From: Mobilitalea sp.
GTDB taxonomy: Bacteria > Bacillota_A > Clostridia > Lachnospirales > Lachnospiraceae
Direction of reading: 5' to 3'
Length of the DNA: 6,080 nucleotides
NCBI GenBank assembly: GCA_029974875.1
Contig: JARKQP010000198.1
Span: 1-6,080, forward strand
Positions 5,785 through 6,080 of this stretch are shown piece after piece. A model generated the notes under the pieces. The model ran no database searches. It saw nothing but the letters and a program-made list of their open reading frames with translations, and had not been told where the DNA came from. Each line of letters begins with the position of its first letter. Positions within the stretch are counted from its first letter, which is position 1. The translations under genes were made by a program, and so were the position numbers.

Positions 5785-5808
5785 CGTTGAATTGCCCGCA
5801 ATTCAATG
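5785..5808 (+). promoter_or_regulatory. Hairpin 12 nt after the binding protein stop codon
   Basis: CGTTGAATTG (5785-5794) pairs with CAATTCAATG (5799-5808) around a CCCG loop, with one G-U pair. It forms the first unit of the tandem repeat array that follows. There is no U-tract, so it is more likely a 3'-end protector for the binding protein message or an RNase stop than a terminator. Confidence 0.5.
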
Positions 5809-5949
5809 AATGGAAGAGTGAGTAACTCAGTGAATGACTTATAAATAATCCAATAAATGTACTTATGAGTAATCCAATAAATGACTTGTAAGAAATTCAC
5901 TGAATGACTCGTGAGAAACCGGTGAATTGAATTGTGGGAAATTCGATTT
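5785..5949 (+). repeat. Degenerate tandem repeat array, seven units of about 23 bp
   Basis: Units begin near 5785, 5809, 5833, 5856, 5880, 5903 and 5925 and are 22-24 bp long. The best-matched pair (5833-5855 and 5856-5879) shares AATG, ACTTAT and TAATCCAATA with only two substitutions and one inserted base. The typical unit reads AATGACTTRTRAG followed by AAATCCA-like sequence ending in TA or TG. The first and last units share TTGAATTG and AATTC at the same spacing. Cores in neighbouring units keep dyad symmetry despite base changes (CTTGTAAG at 5885-5892, CTCGTGAG at 5908-5915). The array fills almost the entire gap from just after the binding protein stop to just before the permease ribosome binding site. 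No known repeat family is recognised. Confidence 0.72.
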
Positions 5950-5963
5950 AAGAAGGAGGAAAA

Positions 5964-6080
5964 ATGGTGCAAGAAAAACGGGAGAAGAAAAAATGGACCT
6001 ACCGTGCAGTAAAAACGAAAATGGATCCTTATATGTACATACTTCCTGTTCTGGTTTTACTGGTTTTGATGTTCGGATAT
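5964..6080 (+). CDS. CUT1 sugar ABC transporter permease (MalF/UgpA-like), N-terminal part (cut by window edge)
   Basis: The first 39 codons of an integral membrane permease are visible; the gene continues beyond the right edge. The N-terminus MVQEKREKKKW is strongly basic, followed by DPYMYILPVLVLLVLMFGY, the start of a first membrane helix with the YxxxLP pattern typical of CUT1 permeases of the MalF/UgpA group. It follows a family 1 binding protein gene, which supports the call. AAGGAGG (5953-5959) lies 4 nt before the ATG at 5964 and 7 nt before an in-frame GTG at 5967, so either codon could start the protein. A second permease gene (MalG/UgpE-like) would be expected next. The tandem repeat array upstream may tune its expression relative to the binding protein. 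Confidence 0.82.
   Translation, partial: MVQEKREKKKWTYRAVKTKMDPYMYILPVLVLLVLMFGY

Noticed and set aside
5785..5949. CRISPR array.
   Set aside because: Units of about 23 bp are contiguous with no unique spacers and are degenerate throughout.
5724..5972. 82-codon reading frame on the minus strand with a repetitive aromatic-rich sequence.
   Set aside because: It is the tandem repeat array read in a frame where 23-24 bp units give about 8-residue repeats; it overlaps the binding protein gene and has no ribosome binding site that I could see.

Overview
The window looks like a chromosomal stretch from a low-to-mid-GC Gram-positive anaerobe, most likely a clostridium of the Lachnospiraceae type. 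This is inferred from strong AGGAGG-type ribosome binding sites, lipoprotein signal peptides on both solute-binding proteins, sigma-A-like promoters, a short SleB/CwlJ-type cell-wall hydrolase, and the style of the two ABC transporters. Species cannot be fixed from sequence reading alone.

Layout. (1) Positions 1-1815, minus strand: a TrpX-type (COG2984/PF04392) lipoprotein gene with its own promoter. It is followed 423 bp downstream by the start of its cognate COG4120-type permease, which runs off the left edge. The gap holds a strong hairpin, a good extended -10 promoter and three further inverted repeats just before the permease. (2) Positions 1917-2718, plus strand: a divergent single-gene unit with a promoter preceded by a perfect 11-bp tandem repeat, a leader hairpin, a secreted Hydrolase_2 protein and a strong intrinsic terminator. 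(3) Positions 2893-6080, plus strand: a probable operon driven by a perfect-consensus promoter (TTGACA-17-TATAAT). Its roughly 210-nt leader contains a candidate intrinsic terminator, then four ACCAG boxes at exact 8-bp spacing. The genes are a Cys/Met-metabolism PLP enzyme, a CUT1 (sugar-type) solute-binding lipoprotein and the first few dozen codons of a CUT1 permease.

How it fits together. The left unit imports a small ligand; characterised relatives handle aromatic amino acids such as tryptophan, but the ligand here is unproven. The right operon couples a gamma-family PLP lyase/synthase to a sugar-type importer. That suggests the imported compound, or a product made from it, is a substrate of the PLP enzyme, possibly an amino-acid or thioether conjugate. 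This is inference.

The most unusual non-coding structures are a seven-unit degenerate tandem repeat of about 23 bp filling the whole gap between the binding protein and permease genes of the right operon, and the terminator plus 8-bp-phased ACCAG repeats in the PLP operon leader. I did not recognise either as a named regulatory family. No tRNA, rRNA, CRISPR array, insertion sequence or origin was seen.
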